Source: Sphingobacteriales bacterium
Lineage (GTDB): Bacteria > Bacteroidota > Bacteroidia > Chitinophagales > UBA2359
Length of the DNA stretch: 64,000 nucleotides
Direction of reading: 5' to 3'
Assembly: GCA_016711295.1 (NCBI GenBank)
Contig: JADJTE010000010.1
Location: 62,001-126,000, forward strand
The notes beneath the pieces are model-generated. The model had not been told where the DNA came from. It searched no databases and worked only from the letters and a program-made list of their open reading frames with translations. A program made the translations under genes and the position numbers. Below are positions 21,124 to 32,281 of the stretch, in pieces. Each line of letters starts with the position of its first letter. The stretch's first letter is position 1.

Positions 21124-21160
21124 TGTTATAGCCTCGATGCTATCCGTACACAAAAATTGG

Positions 21161-21190
21161 GTTTTGCCTTGTTGAAAAACGAGGCAAAAC
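21161..21190. terminator. Bidirectional terminator between lapA-like gene and guaA
   Basis: GTTTTGCCT and AGGCAAAAC pair over 9 bases around a 12-base A-rich loop, between convergent gene ends at 21123 and 21215. Confidence 0.6.
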
Positions 21191-21214
21191 TCAATGGTGT
21201 ATGTATTCAGATGC

Positions 21215-22750
21215 TTATTCCCACTCGATAGTATGGCGGTTTAGAGGTAATGTCATAAACCACTCTATTGACGTGCGGCACTTCGTTGACGATGCGGTTG
21301 GCGATATGCGCCATCACATCGTATGGGATTTTCGAGCCCAATCGGCGGTCGTGCCATCGATGCTCGTCACGGCGCGTAGGGCAATAGCGGTGTCGTAGGT
21401 GCGCTCGTCGCCCATCACGCCGACGCTGCGTATGCCCGTATAAACGGCGAAATATTGCCATATTTCGTTTTTCAGCCCTGCATTTTCCAATTCCTGCCTA
21501 TAAATATAGTCGGCTTCTTGGAGTATTTTAATTTTTTCGGTCGTTACGTCTCCGATGATGCGTATTGCCAAGCCTGGGCCTGGAAACGGCTGCCTATCGA
21601 CTAAATAATCGGGCAAACCCAGTTCGCGTCCAGCGGCGCGTACTTCATCTTTGAACAAGTCGCGTAGGGGTTCGATAATTTCTTTGAATGCCACTACATC
21701 GGGCAAGCCGCCTACATTGTGGTGGCTTTTGATAACGGCGGCATTTTTCGTACCGCTTTCTATTACATCGGCATAAATAGTGCCTTGTACTAAAAAATCG
21801 ACCGCTCCTATTTTTTGCGCTTCATCTTCAAAAGTGCGTATAAATTCTTCGCCGATAATTTTGCGTTTGCTTTCGGGGTCGGTTACGCCTATTAGTTTTT
21901 GCAAGAACCGCGTTTGAGCATCTACATACACGAGGTTCATTCCTATTGCATCTCCGAATAATTGTTGCACTTCTTCGGCTTCGTTTTTGCGCAGCAAGCC
22001 GTGATTGACAAATACGCAGGTGAGCTGTTTGCCGATGGCGCGGTGCATGAGCATAGCAGCTACCGACGAATCGACACCGCCCGACAAAGCGCATAGCACT
22101 TTTTGGTCGCCTACTTTTTGGCGGATTTCGGCGATGCTTTCTTGCACAAAATTGCGCATCACCCAATCGCCGCTGCAAGCGCAGATGTCATACAAAAAAT
22201 TGTGCAACATTTGCGTTCCTTCGGGTGTATGTACTACTTCGGGGTGAAACTGCACGGCGTATAATTGCCTGTCGGCATCTGACATAGCAGCTACGGCGCA
22301 GGTATCGGTATGAGCGGTAATGGCAAAACCTGCGGGCGGTTGGCTCACATAATACGTATGGCTCATCCAACATACGGTATTAGGGTTTATGCCACGAAAA
22401 AGCGGGTTATCGGCTTGTACGTGTAGGTTTTTTTTACCATATTCGCGTTGTGGGGCTTTTTCGATGCTTCCGCCGAGCAGATGCCCCATCAATTGTGCTC
22501 CGTAGCAGATACCGAGTACGGGTATGCCCATTTCCAAGATGGCTTTTTCGACAAGGGGGGCGTTTTCTTCATACACCACACTGGGTCCACCCGTAAAGAT
22601 GATTCCTTTCGGTTGGCGGGCTTGCAGTTCGGCTACGGGTGTATCGTAGGGTAACACTTCGCAAAAAACGTTTGCCTCGCGCACGCGGCGGGCGATGAGT
22701 TGTTTGTATTGTGCCCCAAAATCGAGGACGATAATTAGCTGATGCGACAT
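21215..22750 (-). CDS. guaA: GMP synthase (glutamine-hydrolysing), frameshift near C-terminus
   Basis: GuaA converts XMP to GMP with glutamine and ATP. The glutamine amidotransferase domain has the nucleophile Cys in GICYGAQ and the catalytic pair in FHPEV. The ATP-pyrophosphatase domain has SGGVDSS, and the dimerisation domain ends the protein (DRQPFPGPGLAIRIIGDVT). The frame breaks near 21345 and again near 21229. Read across them, the protein continues IPYDVMAHIANRIVNEV and ends DITSKPP-x-TIEWE, the canonical GuaA terminus, at 21215. The length of ~511 residues is standard. Confidence 0.96.
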
Positions 22751-23093
22751 AAAAAGCCTTTTGGTATGGGCGTTTGGGGGTTGGTGGGAATTAATAGCTG
22801 CACTGTTGCGGCACAGACTGTTGAGGCTTTGGTAGGTAGGGTTTGGTGGTGGGGTAGGGGTGTTATTCTTGGTTTGTAACTATTTAGGCGATGTTGAGGC
22901 GTGCCATTTAAAGCAAAAAAAAATTTCCGATTAAGCACTGAATATAGAACCAAGCGGCTTTGCCCGGAGGAGTGAAATAAATAAGACCAGAAGAGACCAA
23001 TGGTACCCGAACGGGCAAAACAACCGAGAGTGCAACCCCAAGCCATCCCTAAGTGATGCTTTCGCCGCTACAAAATTTCGGTTTATGCCTACA
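22751..23093. other. Intergenic region upstream of guaA
   Basis: No coding sequence is evident. An 8-bp inverted repeat TTTGCCCG/CGGGCAAA spans about 22952-23020 and could fold a leader for guaA. I do not recognise a purine riboswitch, and no clear TAnnTTTG is present on the minus strand. Confidence 0.4.
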
Positions 23094-25560
23094 TTACAAA
23101 TCGTTGAGGTCGGATTCGTGCATTATAGCATATATTTTTCAAATACATCTTCGGCATTAGGTTTGCTATAATAATCGCCATCCGGGCCGTAGGCGGGCGG
23201 TGTGCTTGTGCCGTCAGGGTGGCGGGGGCAGAATCTAAGTATCGATACGCGCCTTGGGTTTCCAACACTTGTTGCATCATATAGGCAGACGCGCCGCCAG
23301 GCACGTCTTCGTCTAAAAGTAGTACGCGGTTGGTGCGGCTGATGGCTTGGGCTATACTGTGGGCAGTATCGAAGGGCAATAGCGATTGTACGTCTATCAC
23401 TTCAACTTCGATACCTACTTGGGCGAGCCATTCGGCGGCTTCTGTGGCAACGCGGCAGCAAGAGCCATAGGTCACTATGCTGATGTCGCTGCCTTGCCTG
23501 ATGACTTCGGGTATGCCTACGGGTACGGTAAATTCGCCGATATTGTCGGGCAAGCGTTCTTTGAGGCGGTAGCCGTTCAGACATTCGATGACGATAGCGG
23601 GTTCGTCGCTCTGCAAAAGGGTATTGTAAAAGCCGGCGGCTTGGGTCATGTTGCGGGGTACTAACAAAAGTATGCCGCGCAAGGAACCGAGCATCATACC
23701 GATAGGCGAGCCTGAATGCCAGATGCCTTCTAAGCGGTGCCCGCGTGTGCGCACGATGAGGGGAGCTTTTTGTCTTCCTGCGGTGCGATATTGTAGGGTA
23801 GCCAAATCGTCGGCGAGGGGCTGCAATCCATATATGAGGTAGTCTAAATATTGGATTTCGGCAATAGGGCGCAACCCGCGCATAGCCAGACCAATACCTT
23901 GCCCCATAATACTTAGTTCGCGGATGCCTGTATCGAATATTCGGTGCTTGCCATATTTTTGCTGCATACCTACCATGCCTTGATTTACATCGCCGATATT
24001 GCCTACATCTTCGCCGAAGGCTAATAGGCGGGGTTCGCGAGCAAAAGCCGCATCAAAGCATCGATTTAAGATTTCGTAGCCATTCAATTCGGGCGATTGG
24101 GCGTTATAAATGGGCTTTATTGTAGGTACTTTATGTGCTGCTTGTGCAGAATGGCTGTATAAATAGCTGCTGTAGGTTTGTAGTTGTTGGGTTTGGAGTT
24201 GCTGCGTCCAAGCCGCAAGTGTTTGTAGGGCTTGCGAAGTAGGATAGGGGCGGCATACAAGCAGCAGACGGCGGGCAGTTTCGGCAATATCGCGTATGGC
24301 GAGCATAGCACTTTGTCCCGATTTGGCTTTGGCTAATTGGTTGCGGAATTGGCTGAGGGTATTGCGCACCTGCTCTTGGGCTAAGGGGTGTGCGGCGGCT
24401 TGCTCTAATTGTTGGCAGAACGCCTCGGCGGTCTCATAAATGGGGCGCGTGTAGTTGTCCCAAGCGCGTTGTTTGGCTTGGCGCACGGTAGCTTTTGCTT
24501 CGCTTTCTATTTCTGTTAGCTCCGACTCGGAGGCTATCTCGCATTGTAGTATCCATTGTTTGAATCGCACGATACAATCAAAATCTTTTTCCCATTGCAA
24601 TCGTTCGTTAGATTTGTAACGGCGGTGGTCGCCTGATGTCGAGTGTCCTTGGGGTTGTGTTATTTCTTGTATATGAAATAGCGATGGTTGATGATATTGC
24701 CTTACTTGGCTTATGCCCTGCCGATAGGTTTGGCAGAGTTGCGCATAATCCCATCCTTTGGCGACGTATATAGCCAAGCCTTGTAGGTCGTCTTCGTTGG
24801 GTTCAAATCCGCGCAGCAATTCTGATATGCTACCTTTGGTAGTTTGGTATTTGCGCGGTACGGATATGCCGTAGCCGTCGTCCCAGACCGATACGGCTAG
24901 GGGTATTTGTTGTACGCCTGCTGCATTGATAGCTTCCCAAAAATGCCCTTCGGAGGTGCTGGCATCGCCTATGGTGCAAAAAGTTACTTCGTTGCCTTGT
25001 TCTGAGAAATGGGTATTTTGCAGCGATTCGGTTTGGCGGTAATGTTTAGAGGCTAAGGCAAGCCCTACGGCACGGAGCATTTGCGCGGCGGTACTCGACA
25101 CGTCGGCAGATGAGTTTTTTTGCGCCATCAGGTTGCGCCAATTGCCATATTCGTCTAAACTGCGGGTGGCGAAGTGTGCGTTCATTTGCCGCCCTGCCGA
25201 ATGGGGTTCTTGTTCGGGGTCGGGATTGGCGTATAGTTGGGCAAAATATTGTTCGAGGGTCAATTGCCCTATTGCCATCATCAGGGTTTGGTCGCGGTAG
25301 TATCCCGACCTGAAATCGCCGTTTTGAAAGGTTTTGGCTAAGGCGATTTGCGCCAATTCTTTTCCGTCGCCCAGGATTCCGAATTTGGCTTTGCCGCTAA
25401 TAACCTCTTTTCGCCCCCAAAGGCTGGCTTCGCGGCTTTCGAGTGCCAAGCGATAATCGGCGAGGACTTCGGAGCGAAATTCGCCAAAAGATAGGTCTTT
25501 TCCGCTAATGGCTTTAATGTCTTGCGGGCTTAGGGTAGGGGTGGGGGCGACAAGTGACAT
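23094..25560 (-). CDS. Long 2-oxo-acid dehydrogenase E1, fused alpha and beta (~820 residues), frameshift near C-terminus
   Basis: This is a second, larger alpha/beta-fused E1. The alpha half contains GRKEVISGKAKFGI, RSGYYRDQTLMMAIGQ and the ThDP motif GDASTSEGHFWEAINAAGV with WDDGYG, so the usual NN is DD as in this subfamily. A ~150-residue linker follows, then the beta half (ALAFGEDVGNIGDVNQG-like segment, RTRGHRLEGIWHSGSPIGM, LLDEDVPGGASAYMMQQV). Near 23197 one frame ends in a long artefactual tail. The other reads YGPDGDYYSKPNAEDVFEK to the natural end SDLNDL at 23094. It follows the SirB1-like gene by 25 bases, probably in one transcript. Confidence 0.85.
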
Positions 25561-25585
25561 ATAAAAATAGATTTGAGCAGATGAG

Positions 25586-26461
25586 TTAATTTTCTATATC
25601 TATTAGGGCGGCTAATTCTTTGAGGGATTGGGCTAAGTCGTATTGTTCGTTGCGTGATAGGATATTATTCATTTTCAGCCAATAAGCGTGCACTACTTTG
25701 ATTGGCGGGCAGGGCAGCAACATCTGAGCATCGAACATGATTTCGTTTTGGTGTAGGAGTTGCTCAATTTCTTTGCGCGTATATATTTTGCCACCATCTG
25801 CGGGATTGATATAGCAAGCTATTTCGGAAGACGGTTGGCGGGTCGCTTTTCGGGTTATACTTTTAGCTGCCAAGAAAGGAATTTGTTGTATCAATACGGT
25901 TTCTATGGGCAATTTTAGGAGCTGGGCGGCAATATGGTAGTAAAGTAGGCAAAATATAAGTTCGTTGCCGCAAGAGGTACTCAATACATCATCAATAATA
26001 TAATTGACAGGTAGGTTTTGGTTATCTCTATCGGGTAGGCGAAATTTATAGGTATCGTACAAGACGCGGCTACATTCGGCAATATTATGTGTTAGGCTAT
26101 ACGTTGGGTTCGTCTCACGCTCAACACTTTTTTGGATAGCGCGTATGGCTATTTTCAGGGTCTCAAAATCGGCGCGTGGATAGAACAACTGGGCGGTTAG
26201 GTGCAAAATTTCGGGCAGTTTGGTCTCGCAATTAGGCAATAACTCGGCAATTTTGGGCTTTATTTGTTTCAGTTTGATGCGTTGCAAGACATATTCTATC
26301 CGAGCGGTAATTTCTTCGTTCTCATTACCGCTCATGCTAATGTCCTCTAACTCGTCGTACAAACTATGACCCTTGGCTATCAAATCCTGCAACACCTGCC
26401 GCACGATTGGTTGCTCGTCGTCTAAGAGCGAAATCATCGCCTTTAATTCAGAAAGACTCAT
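25586..26461 (-). CDS. SirB1/transglutaminase-like family protein
   Basis: The 291-residue intact protein has an N-terminal helical part (LDDEQPIVRQVLQDLIAKGH, a HEAT-like segment). The central pattern HNIAECSRVLYDTYKFR, YIIDDVLSTSCGNELIFCLL and YYHIAAQLLKLPIETVLI matches the SirB1 N-terminal domain (normally ...LNDVLERRKGNPISLSVLYL...). The usual Gly-His-Phe-Leu that follows is replaced by IPFLAAKS, so any transglutaminase-like active site looks degenerate. The function is not established. It sits 25 bases upstream of the long E1 gene on the same strand. Confidence 0.6.
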   Translation of the reverse strand: MSLSELKAMISLLDDEQPIVRQVLQDLIAKGHSLYDELEDISMSGNENEEITARIEYVLQRIKLKQIKPKIAELLPNCETKLPEILHLTAQLFYPRADFETLKIAIRAIQKSVERETNPTYSLTHNIAECSRVLYDTYKFRLPDRDNQNLPVNYIIDDVLSTSCGNELIFCLLYYHIAAQLLKLPIETVLIQQIPFLAAKSITRKATRQPSSEIACYINPADGGKIYTRKEIEQLLHQNEIMFDAQMLLPCPPIKVVHAYWLKMNNILSRNEQYDLAQSLKELAALIDIEN

Positions 26462-26580
26462 GTATCTGTGCTAAGGTATATGGTTGGTTGAGTGCTTAAT
26501 ATCGGCGCGAATAATTGGGCTTCCAGCAATTTCCGCTTTAAATAATTTACGCTATATAATACCCTGAAAATGAACGATTT

Positions 26581-26598
26581 AATTTTATCGATAAAATT
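26581..26598. repeat. 18-bp perfect palindrome
   Basis: AATTTTATCGATAAAATT is fully self-complementary and lies about 120 bases upstream of the SirB1-like gene and 90 bases after the probable topA stop. It could be an operator or a terminator stem. Confidence 0.35.
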
Positions 26599-26689
26599 GT
26601 AATAAAAAATTAATAATTTTATATTTTGCTTATTATGAACAATATACGAATTGTTAAATTTTAATACCGATAATTGCTGTTGGGCTTCG

Positions 26690-29173
26690 CTACGATTTTG
26701 TGCTGCGCTTAGGAGGGGTGTAGCTTTTTTAGCAGATGGAGTTGTTTTGGCGGCAGATGTGGTCTTAGCAGTACCTTGTTTTTCGAGTCGTATTTGTTTT
26801 GGGCGCGGTCTTAGCAGCACCTGTTTTGGTTTTACTCGTTGTTTTGGTGCTGGGTGCGGGGCTTTGCGCTATGAGGGGCTTGGCAGTCAGCTAAGGTGAG
26901 TTGTTGGGGGTCGGTATTCTTAGGAATTTTGATGTTTTGGTCGCCCGCTTTGATATAGGGACCAAAACGACCGTTCAGTACTTGTATGTCGGGTGCTTCG
27001 GCAAAGGTTTTGATAATTCGTTGTGCTTCGGCTATGCGTTTTGCTTCGATGAGTTGTATCGCTTCTTCGAGGCTAATAGCAAGCGGGTCGCCGCCCTTGG
27101 GTAGCGAGATAAATTTGTTATCGTGCAATACATAAGGACCAAACCTACCTTCGTTGGCGCGTATTTCTTTGCCCTCGAACATGCCCACTATGCGCGGCAG
27201 AGCGAACATTTCTAAGGCTTGTTCGAGTGTAACGCTGCCGAGTGTATAAGGCGTGCGCAGGTTAGCATATTGTTTTTGCTCGTCGTCGCTATCGCCTATT
27301 TGAACTAAGGGTCCGAATTTTCCTAAGCGCACCAGCACTATTTTGCCTGTTTTGGGGTCTTTACCCAATTGGCGTTCGCCGTCTTCGCGTTCGGCATTAG
27401 ATAGCGTATGCTCGACAGTTTGATGAAAAGGTTTGTAAAACCCGTCTATCATTTTTGTCCATTCTTTGCGTCCTTCGGCTATTTCGTCAAATTCTTTTTC
27501 GACTTGTGCCGTAAAGTGCAAATCGACTATTTTGTCAAAATGTTTGACCAAAAAATCATTGACAACCATACCGATATCGGTTGGGAATAATTTGGCTTTT
27601 TCAACCCCGATGCGCTCTTGTTCTGTTTTTGAACTTAGGTGGTTGGCAGGTTTTTCGGCGGGACCGCTTAGTGTTATAACTTGGTAAGGGCGTATCGTGC
27701 CTTCGCGATTTTCGCGCACTACATAGTCGCGTTGTTGTATTGTGCTGATAGTAGGCGCGTAGGTCGAGGGGCGACCAATGCCCAATTCTTCTAATTGTTT
27801 GACCAACGACGCTTCGTTATAGCGAGCATTGGGGCGCGTATATTTTTGGGTTGCTGTCATTTGTTTTAGGTCTACGCTGTCCTACGTGCATGGGAGGCAG
27901 CAGGTGCGCTGCTCTTCTTCGCTTTCCTCGTCTATGGCTGATTCGCGATAGAGGGCTAAATAACCATCAAATTTGATTACTTCGCCGTTGGCAACGAGCA
28001 TCTCCTTGGGTTGGGTCGATATAGCAATATTGATGGTTGTTTTTTCTAATATGGCATCAGCCATTTGCGAAGCGGTAGCGCGTTTCCAGATAAGACGATA
28101 TAATTTTTTGCTCATCACTTGAACCTCTACTTCGGTATGTTCAAAATAAGTAGGTCTGATGGCTTCGTGTGCTTCTTGTGCGCCTTTGCGATTTGGTTTT
28201 GTAGGTGCGCAATTGGTGGTAGCGGTCGCCAAATTGCTGTTTTATTTGAACGGCGGCGGCAGGACAAGGCAGTATCCGACAAGTTGGTCGAGTCGGTACG
28301 CATATAGGTAATATGTCCTGCTTCGTATAATTTTTGTGCCACTAACATAGTGCGCGATACGCCAAATCCGAATTTGCGGCTGGCTTCTTGTTGCAGGGTC
28401 GATGTAGTAAAGGGCGGCGGCGGCGTGCGTTTTCCGGGTTTTACTTGTATCTGAGCTACGGTAAAATCGGCGCCAATACAATTTTTCAGAAACGATTCGG
28501 CATCGCCTTGGTCCTCGACGCGGCGGGGCAGTTCGGCTTTGAAGGGCGAAATTTTACCTTTTTCGTCGCTTGCTTTAAGAACAGCCGCAATTTTGAAGTG
28601 AGGTACGGGCACGAAATCTCGTATTTCGCGCTCGCGCTCGACGATGAGGCGTACCGCTACCGACTGCACCCGACCCGCCGAGAGCGATTGGTTGCGAGAT
28701 ATTTTGCGCCATAAAATAGGCGATATTTCAAAACCCACTAAGCGGTCTAATACCCGCCGTGCTTGTTGGGCATTGACCAAGTTGAGGTCGAGGACGCGCG
28801 GATTAGCTACTGCCTTTTTTATCGCAGGTTTGGTGATTTCGTGAAATACGATGCGCTTGGCGGTATGCACATTTAGACCCATTGCCTCGCACAAGTGCCA
28901 AGATATAGCTTCGCCTTCGCGGTCTTCGTCCGTAGCAAGCCATACCTCTTGCGCACTTTTTGCCATCTTTTTCAGCTCATAGACCAAACTCGCCTTGTCG
29001 GGCGATATTTCGTAGGTGGGCTTATAGTTATTTTTAATGTCGATAGCGGTATCTTCTTTGGGCAAATCGCGAATATGTCCATAACAAGATTTGACGATAA
29101 ATTCATCGCCCAAAAATTTTTCGATGGTCTTCGCCTTTGCTGGCGACTCAACTATCATTAGGTTCTTTGTCAT
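26690..29173 (-). CDS. topA: DNA topoisomerase I, frameshifted
   Basis: Type IA topoisomerase that relaxes negative supercoils. The Toprim domain is at the N-terminus (LMIVESPAKAKTIEKFLG, then ATDEDREGEAISWHL with the acidic metal ligands). The active-site Tyr is in GHITYMRTDSTNLS, and ELGIGRPSTYAPTISTI marks the gate domain. C-terminal repeats follow (RFGPYVLHDNKFISLPKGGD, RFGPYIKAGDQNIKIPK). Frames change near 28230, 27870 and 26840. A Lys/Thr/Ala-rich tail in yet another frame probably ends PKRSTKS at 26690, giving ~828 residues. The exact end is uncertain because the tail crosses two breaks. A TACCTTTG lies at 29205-29212. Confidence 0.93.
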
Positions 29174-29493
29174 CTAAAAAAAGCCGTTTTGGTCAAAATT
29201 GCCGCAAAGGTAGCTAAAAATTGCGGAAGTAGGGCTTTTTGTTTCAAATACTTGGTCGTTATGCCACAAGTAGGGCGCATCACTTGCTATTTGCTCGTGA
29301 TAAGTACGGCAATCCCGATACGCTTGGAAATGAGCCTATTATAGATTTTTTGGGGGCAAGTTTCGGTCAAAATTATGCTTGTCGTGCTTGCTGTTTTTTG
29401 TCTGCAAGTGTTTGATAAGGTTTTTTGCTTGGAAAACGTTGCTACGGAAAAGGCACTGCTCACCGATGCAAATGCTCAATATTTAATTTATAT
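29174..29493. other. Intergenic region between topA and the SPFH gene
   Basis: Apart from the topA promoter I see nothing functional. The motif GGTCAAAATT occurs twice (near 29191 and 29366), without further similarity. Confidence 0.5.
29205..29212 (-). promoter_or_regulatory. -7 promoter element of topA
   Basis: TACCTTTG on the minus strand, 32 bases before the topA ATG, matches TAnnTTTG. Confidence 0.6.
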
Positions 29494-31366
29494 TTATGAC
29501 GATGCTTTTTGGTCGGTATTCATCAAATCGAGCATTTTAAGCCCCATTAGCCCTGCCACGCTCCCGCTGTCGGCATTGCTGCCATTGATGAGTATGTCGG
29601 GTATGATTTTGATGCCGTTTTTGCCTATTTCTTCCGTGATTTTGAGCCGCGCAAACAGTTCGTCGCCCATTGCCTTGACTGCCAATTGGTAGGCTTCGGC
29701 ATTAGATTTGCCTATTTCTAAGATTTTGGAGGCTTCGGCTTTGCCTGTCACTTCTATTTTTTCGGCTTCGGCTTGTGCTTTCATTTTGATAGCTTCGGCT
29801 TCGGCTTCGGCTCGCATTTTGAGGGCTTGGGATTCGGCTTCTACTTTCAATTTTATCCCCGTCGATTCGCCTGTTACTCGTTTTACTTCTGCGTCGGCGG
29901 TGCGCTCGGCTATCTGTACGCTTTGTTGTGCTTTTACGATTTCGCGCTGCATATCGGCTAAGGCGGTTTCTTTTTCTACACCTTGTCTTTGTTCTTGTGT
30001 GCCTTTTGTTGGGTTTCGAAGGTATGTTTTTGTTCTTCGGCGATTTTTCGGTCGGTGAGGGTTTTCATCAGCGATTCGGGCGGTACGATATCGCCGATAA
30101 GGGTATCTACGGCATTGACGTTATATTCGTCTAATACGCGCTTGATATGTTGTTTAGCGGCATCTTGTCGTTCTTTGCGCGAGCTAAGGAAAGCTATTAC
30201 GTCGCTATCTTGTGCCGAATTGCGGAAATAATTGCCGATGGTAGGCTCTAATACCTGCGATACGAGATTGTTCATATTGCCAAACCGCGCTATTACTTTG
30301 GGTGCTTCGTTAGATGGGACGTGTATGATTTGAGATACATCTAAATTGAACGGAAAACCATCGCGCGAACGGACGGTGATGGTCGAAAGATGTTTGTCTA
30401 ATTGGTGTGCCTCGCTGCGTGCCGATGCCCAATTGAGCACCAAATTGGTAGTTGGCACAATTTCGACTTTCATAATAAATTTGTTGATAGGATATTTGCC
30501 CGCCCCATCGGGCTCCTGCCATACGCCTTTGAAGCCTTTGTGGACGATATTGCCGTGTTTAAATTCTTCGCCCGAAAGGTCTAATCCTTCTTCGCCGAAA
30601 TACGAGATGACCACACCTACATTGCCTATCGGTATTTCGGTCATCGGTATTTCTTCCCACTGAACAGCCAAGGGTTTAGGTTATAGCTACCTGCCAACAC
30701 GATTTGCGACTGCAGACCTCGCGCACCGCCATTGTCTAAAAAGGCATCTATGTTTTGGTAATTGTTATGTCCTTGTATAGCCTTGCCTGCAATTTGTCCT
30801 GTGGGTAGAGGTTCGCCGTCCTGAGCAATTACGATACCCACCATATTATCGCGGATATGGGTCATACCCACGATGGTAAGTTCAAACAAAAAGGTATTGA
30901 TGCGATACGAACCTGCCGTGATATAGGCAGTTTGTCGCCCTTTTTGCCCGCCGTTTTCTAAAAATGCCTTGGCATCTTGGAAATTGTCGCACGCCACGCG
31001 CCGACCCAAAATGCGCCCCGTTGGTATCTCGTTGCCGTCTTTTGCCATTATTAGCCCGATATGCCCCTGCTCGACAATGACAAAAGGCTGAAAAGTAATT
31101 TCGTATTGCCAAAACCACATGCCGAAATAGATACCTGGTGCTAAGGTATCGGCTTGATAACCCGCCTCACCTTTGAGGGCAATTATTCTGCCATTGGGCA
31201 ATTCGCGGTTATCGCCGAACAATACAAATTTTTTCGTGACCAAACCTATGCGGTCTTCGGGCACGATGACCATGCCAAAAAATACACGTAAAATAAATTT
31301 ATATAAAATAATTGATAGTATAATGAGTACTACCCACCAATAAGAGAAGAATAACGCGGGATTCAT
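29494..31366 (-). CDS. Flotillin-like SPFH-domain membrane protein with N-terminal repeats, frameshifted
   Basis: An N-terminal helix (FFSYWWVVLIILSIILYKFI) anchors the protein. Residues ~40-230 hold three copies of a ~60-residue unit with G-x-V/I...DG..LP-x-GRI/GQI...LE/DNGG..GRQ...AGSY-x-I/L-N. Then comes the SPFH/band-7 domain (NKFIMKVEIVPTTNLVLNW to SSRKERQDAAKQHIKR), a long Ala/Glu coiled coil (EAEAEAIKMKAQAEAEKIEV) and a tail with GMGLKMLDLMN-like sequence. The rebuilt length is ~624 residues, with breaks near 30670 and 29960. Flotillins organise membrane microdomains as oligomers. The start at 31366 is supported by the -7 element TACATTTG at 31408-31415. Confidence 0.85.
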
Positions 31367-31407
31367 GGTAGAAAGATATTTGGGAAGTGATGGTAACTTT
31401 TGATGCT

Positions 31408-31415
31408 CAAATGTA
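31408..31415 (-). promoter_or_regulatory. -7 promoter element of the SPFH gene
   Basis: TACATTTG on the minus strand lies 42 bases before the ATG at 31366 and argues against the more upstream in-frame start at 31471. Confidence 0.5.
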
Positions 31416-31834
31416 CGCAAAGTTTTTGAATCCTGCAAGGCACTAAGCCACCTTGCCGCCCTGCAGGGCAATTATTTTTGGCGCACGGCGGCGATATTAT
31501 ACGCCCAAAGCGTCCATTTTTGCCGTTGTGAGACAAAAATGGACGCTTTGGACAATTGAGAGGGGTGGCTGGCTGTATGTCAAACTATACTCAGAATGTA
31601 AGCAACCGGTGGTTGGCATGGTAGGCGGCTACTAACCCGTACCCGTTTTGTATATTGCTGAAATGGTAGCGGTGCAGGGGCTTAGGGCGGTAGCCGCTTG
31701 CCGATGTATATATGCCGTCGTGCGAATGGGGCAATATTTCTGGTAAAAAGGGCAAAAGAGATGATTGAGTCACATCTAAGTAGTAAGCAGTAAATAAATG
31801 TCTTATTTTTGGAGGATGTTTGTATTTTTGTGAC
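31416..31834. other. Gene-free region upstream of the SPFH gene and IS relic
   Basis: It holds a small palindrome around GCCCTGCAGGGC (31460-31471) and the long hairpin at 31505-31551. No reading frame here is convincing. Confidence 0.45.
31505..31551. repeat. 18-bp perfect inverted repeat (hairpin)
   Basis: CCAAAGCGTCCATTTTTG (31505-31522) is the exact reverse complement of CAAAAATGGACGCTTTGG (31534-31551), with an 11-base loop. It lies 140 bases upstream of the SPFH start and 280 bases before the IS relic. It could be a mobile-element remnant, a strong terminator or a regulatory hairpin. Confidence 0.7.
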
Positions 31835-31996
31835 ATGAAACAGAGACGCTATATAAAGCTCACGGAATATGAACATTCAATTCTATCCTACTTACAGCCC
31901 ACATCTAAACGGGTGGAAACGCTTTGGCGAAAAATTGAATACGAATGGCTGCTGCCGAAAGATTTTGCTTCGTGGGATAAGTTAACAAGACTGTAG
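31835..31996 (+). pseudogene. Internally deleted IS630-family transposase relic
   Basis: The 53-codon frame starts MKQRRYIKLTEYEHSIL, like an IS630 N-terminus. It then jumps to the C-terminal DDE segment, VETLWRKIEYEWLLPKDF. Just before it the neighbouring frame reads PTYSPHLN, the segment that normally precedes VETLWRKIKYEWL in these enzymes. About 250 residues including most of the catalytic core are missing, so it cannot transpose. A TATTTTTG element lies at 31823-31830, only five bases upstream. Confidence 0.65.
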
Positions 31997-32281
31997 TGCA
32001 AAAAAGCAAAATTGATACATATTAAATTTGATTTCAAATCGTAAATTGTTTATTTATAGTCATATACATATATTGTAATTACTAAACACTTTGTTAAAAT
32101 GATTTCTTGCACCGCAGTCAGCATTTTATAACTAAAAAAATAGACTTCAAATTAAGCGCAGTCGTTCCTTTAAATGCTCAAGTTTGCTTTTTTAATGCGT
32201 TCGCCCTGGAAGCCTAATGAATAATTGAGTGACAAAACCGCCTAAATAGTTATTGTTTGTCTATAATATTAAAATTTTATA
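31997..32281. other. AT-rich region upstream of the kdp regulator
   Basis: No coding sequence. The strongest promoter-like signal is TTGTTTG followed by TATAAT just before the ATG at 32282. I see no sigma-54 or TAnnTTTG element close to the gene. Confidence 0.4.

Noticed and set aside
22751..23093. Purine riboswitch before guaA
   Set aside because: The conserved loop-loop and junction bases are not recognisable. Only an 8-bp inverted repeat is present.
31591..31876. Leftward frames near the IS relic
   Set aside because: They have no similarity I recognise and overlap the hairpin-rich, gene-free region and the relic.
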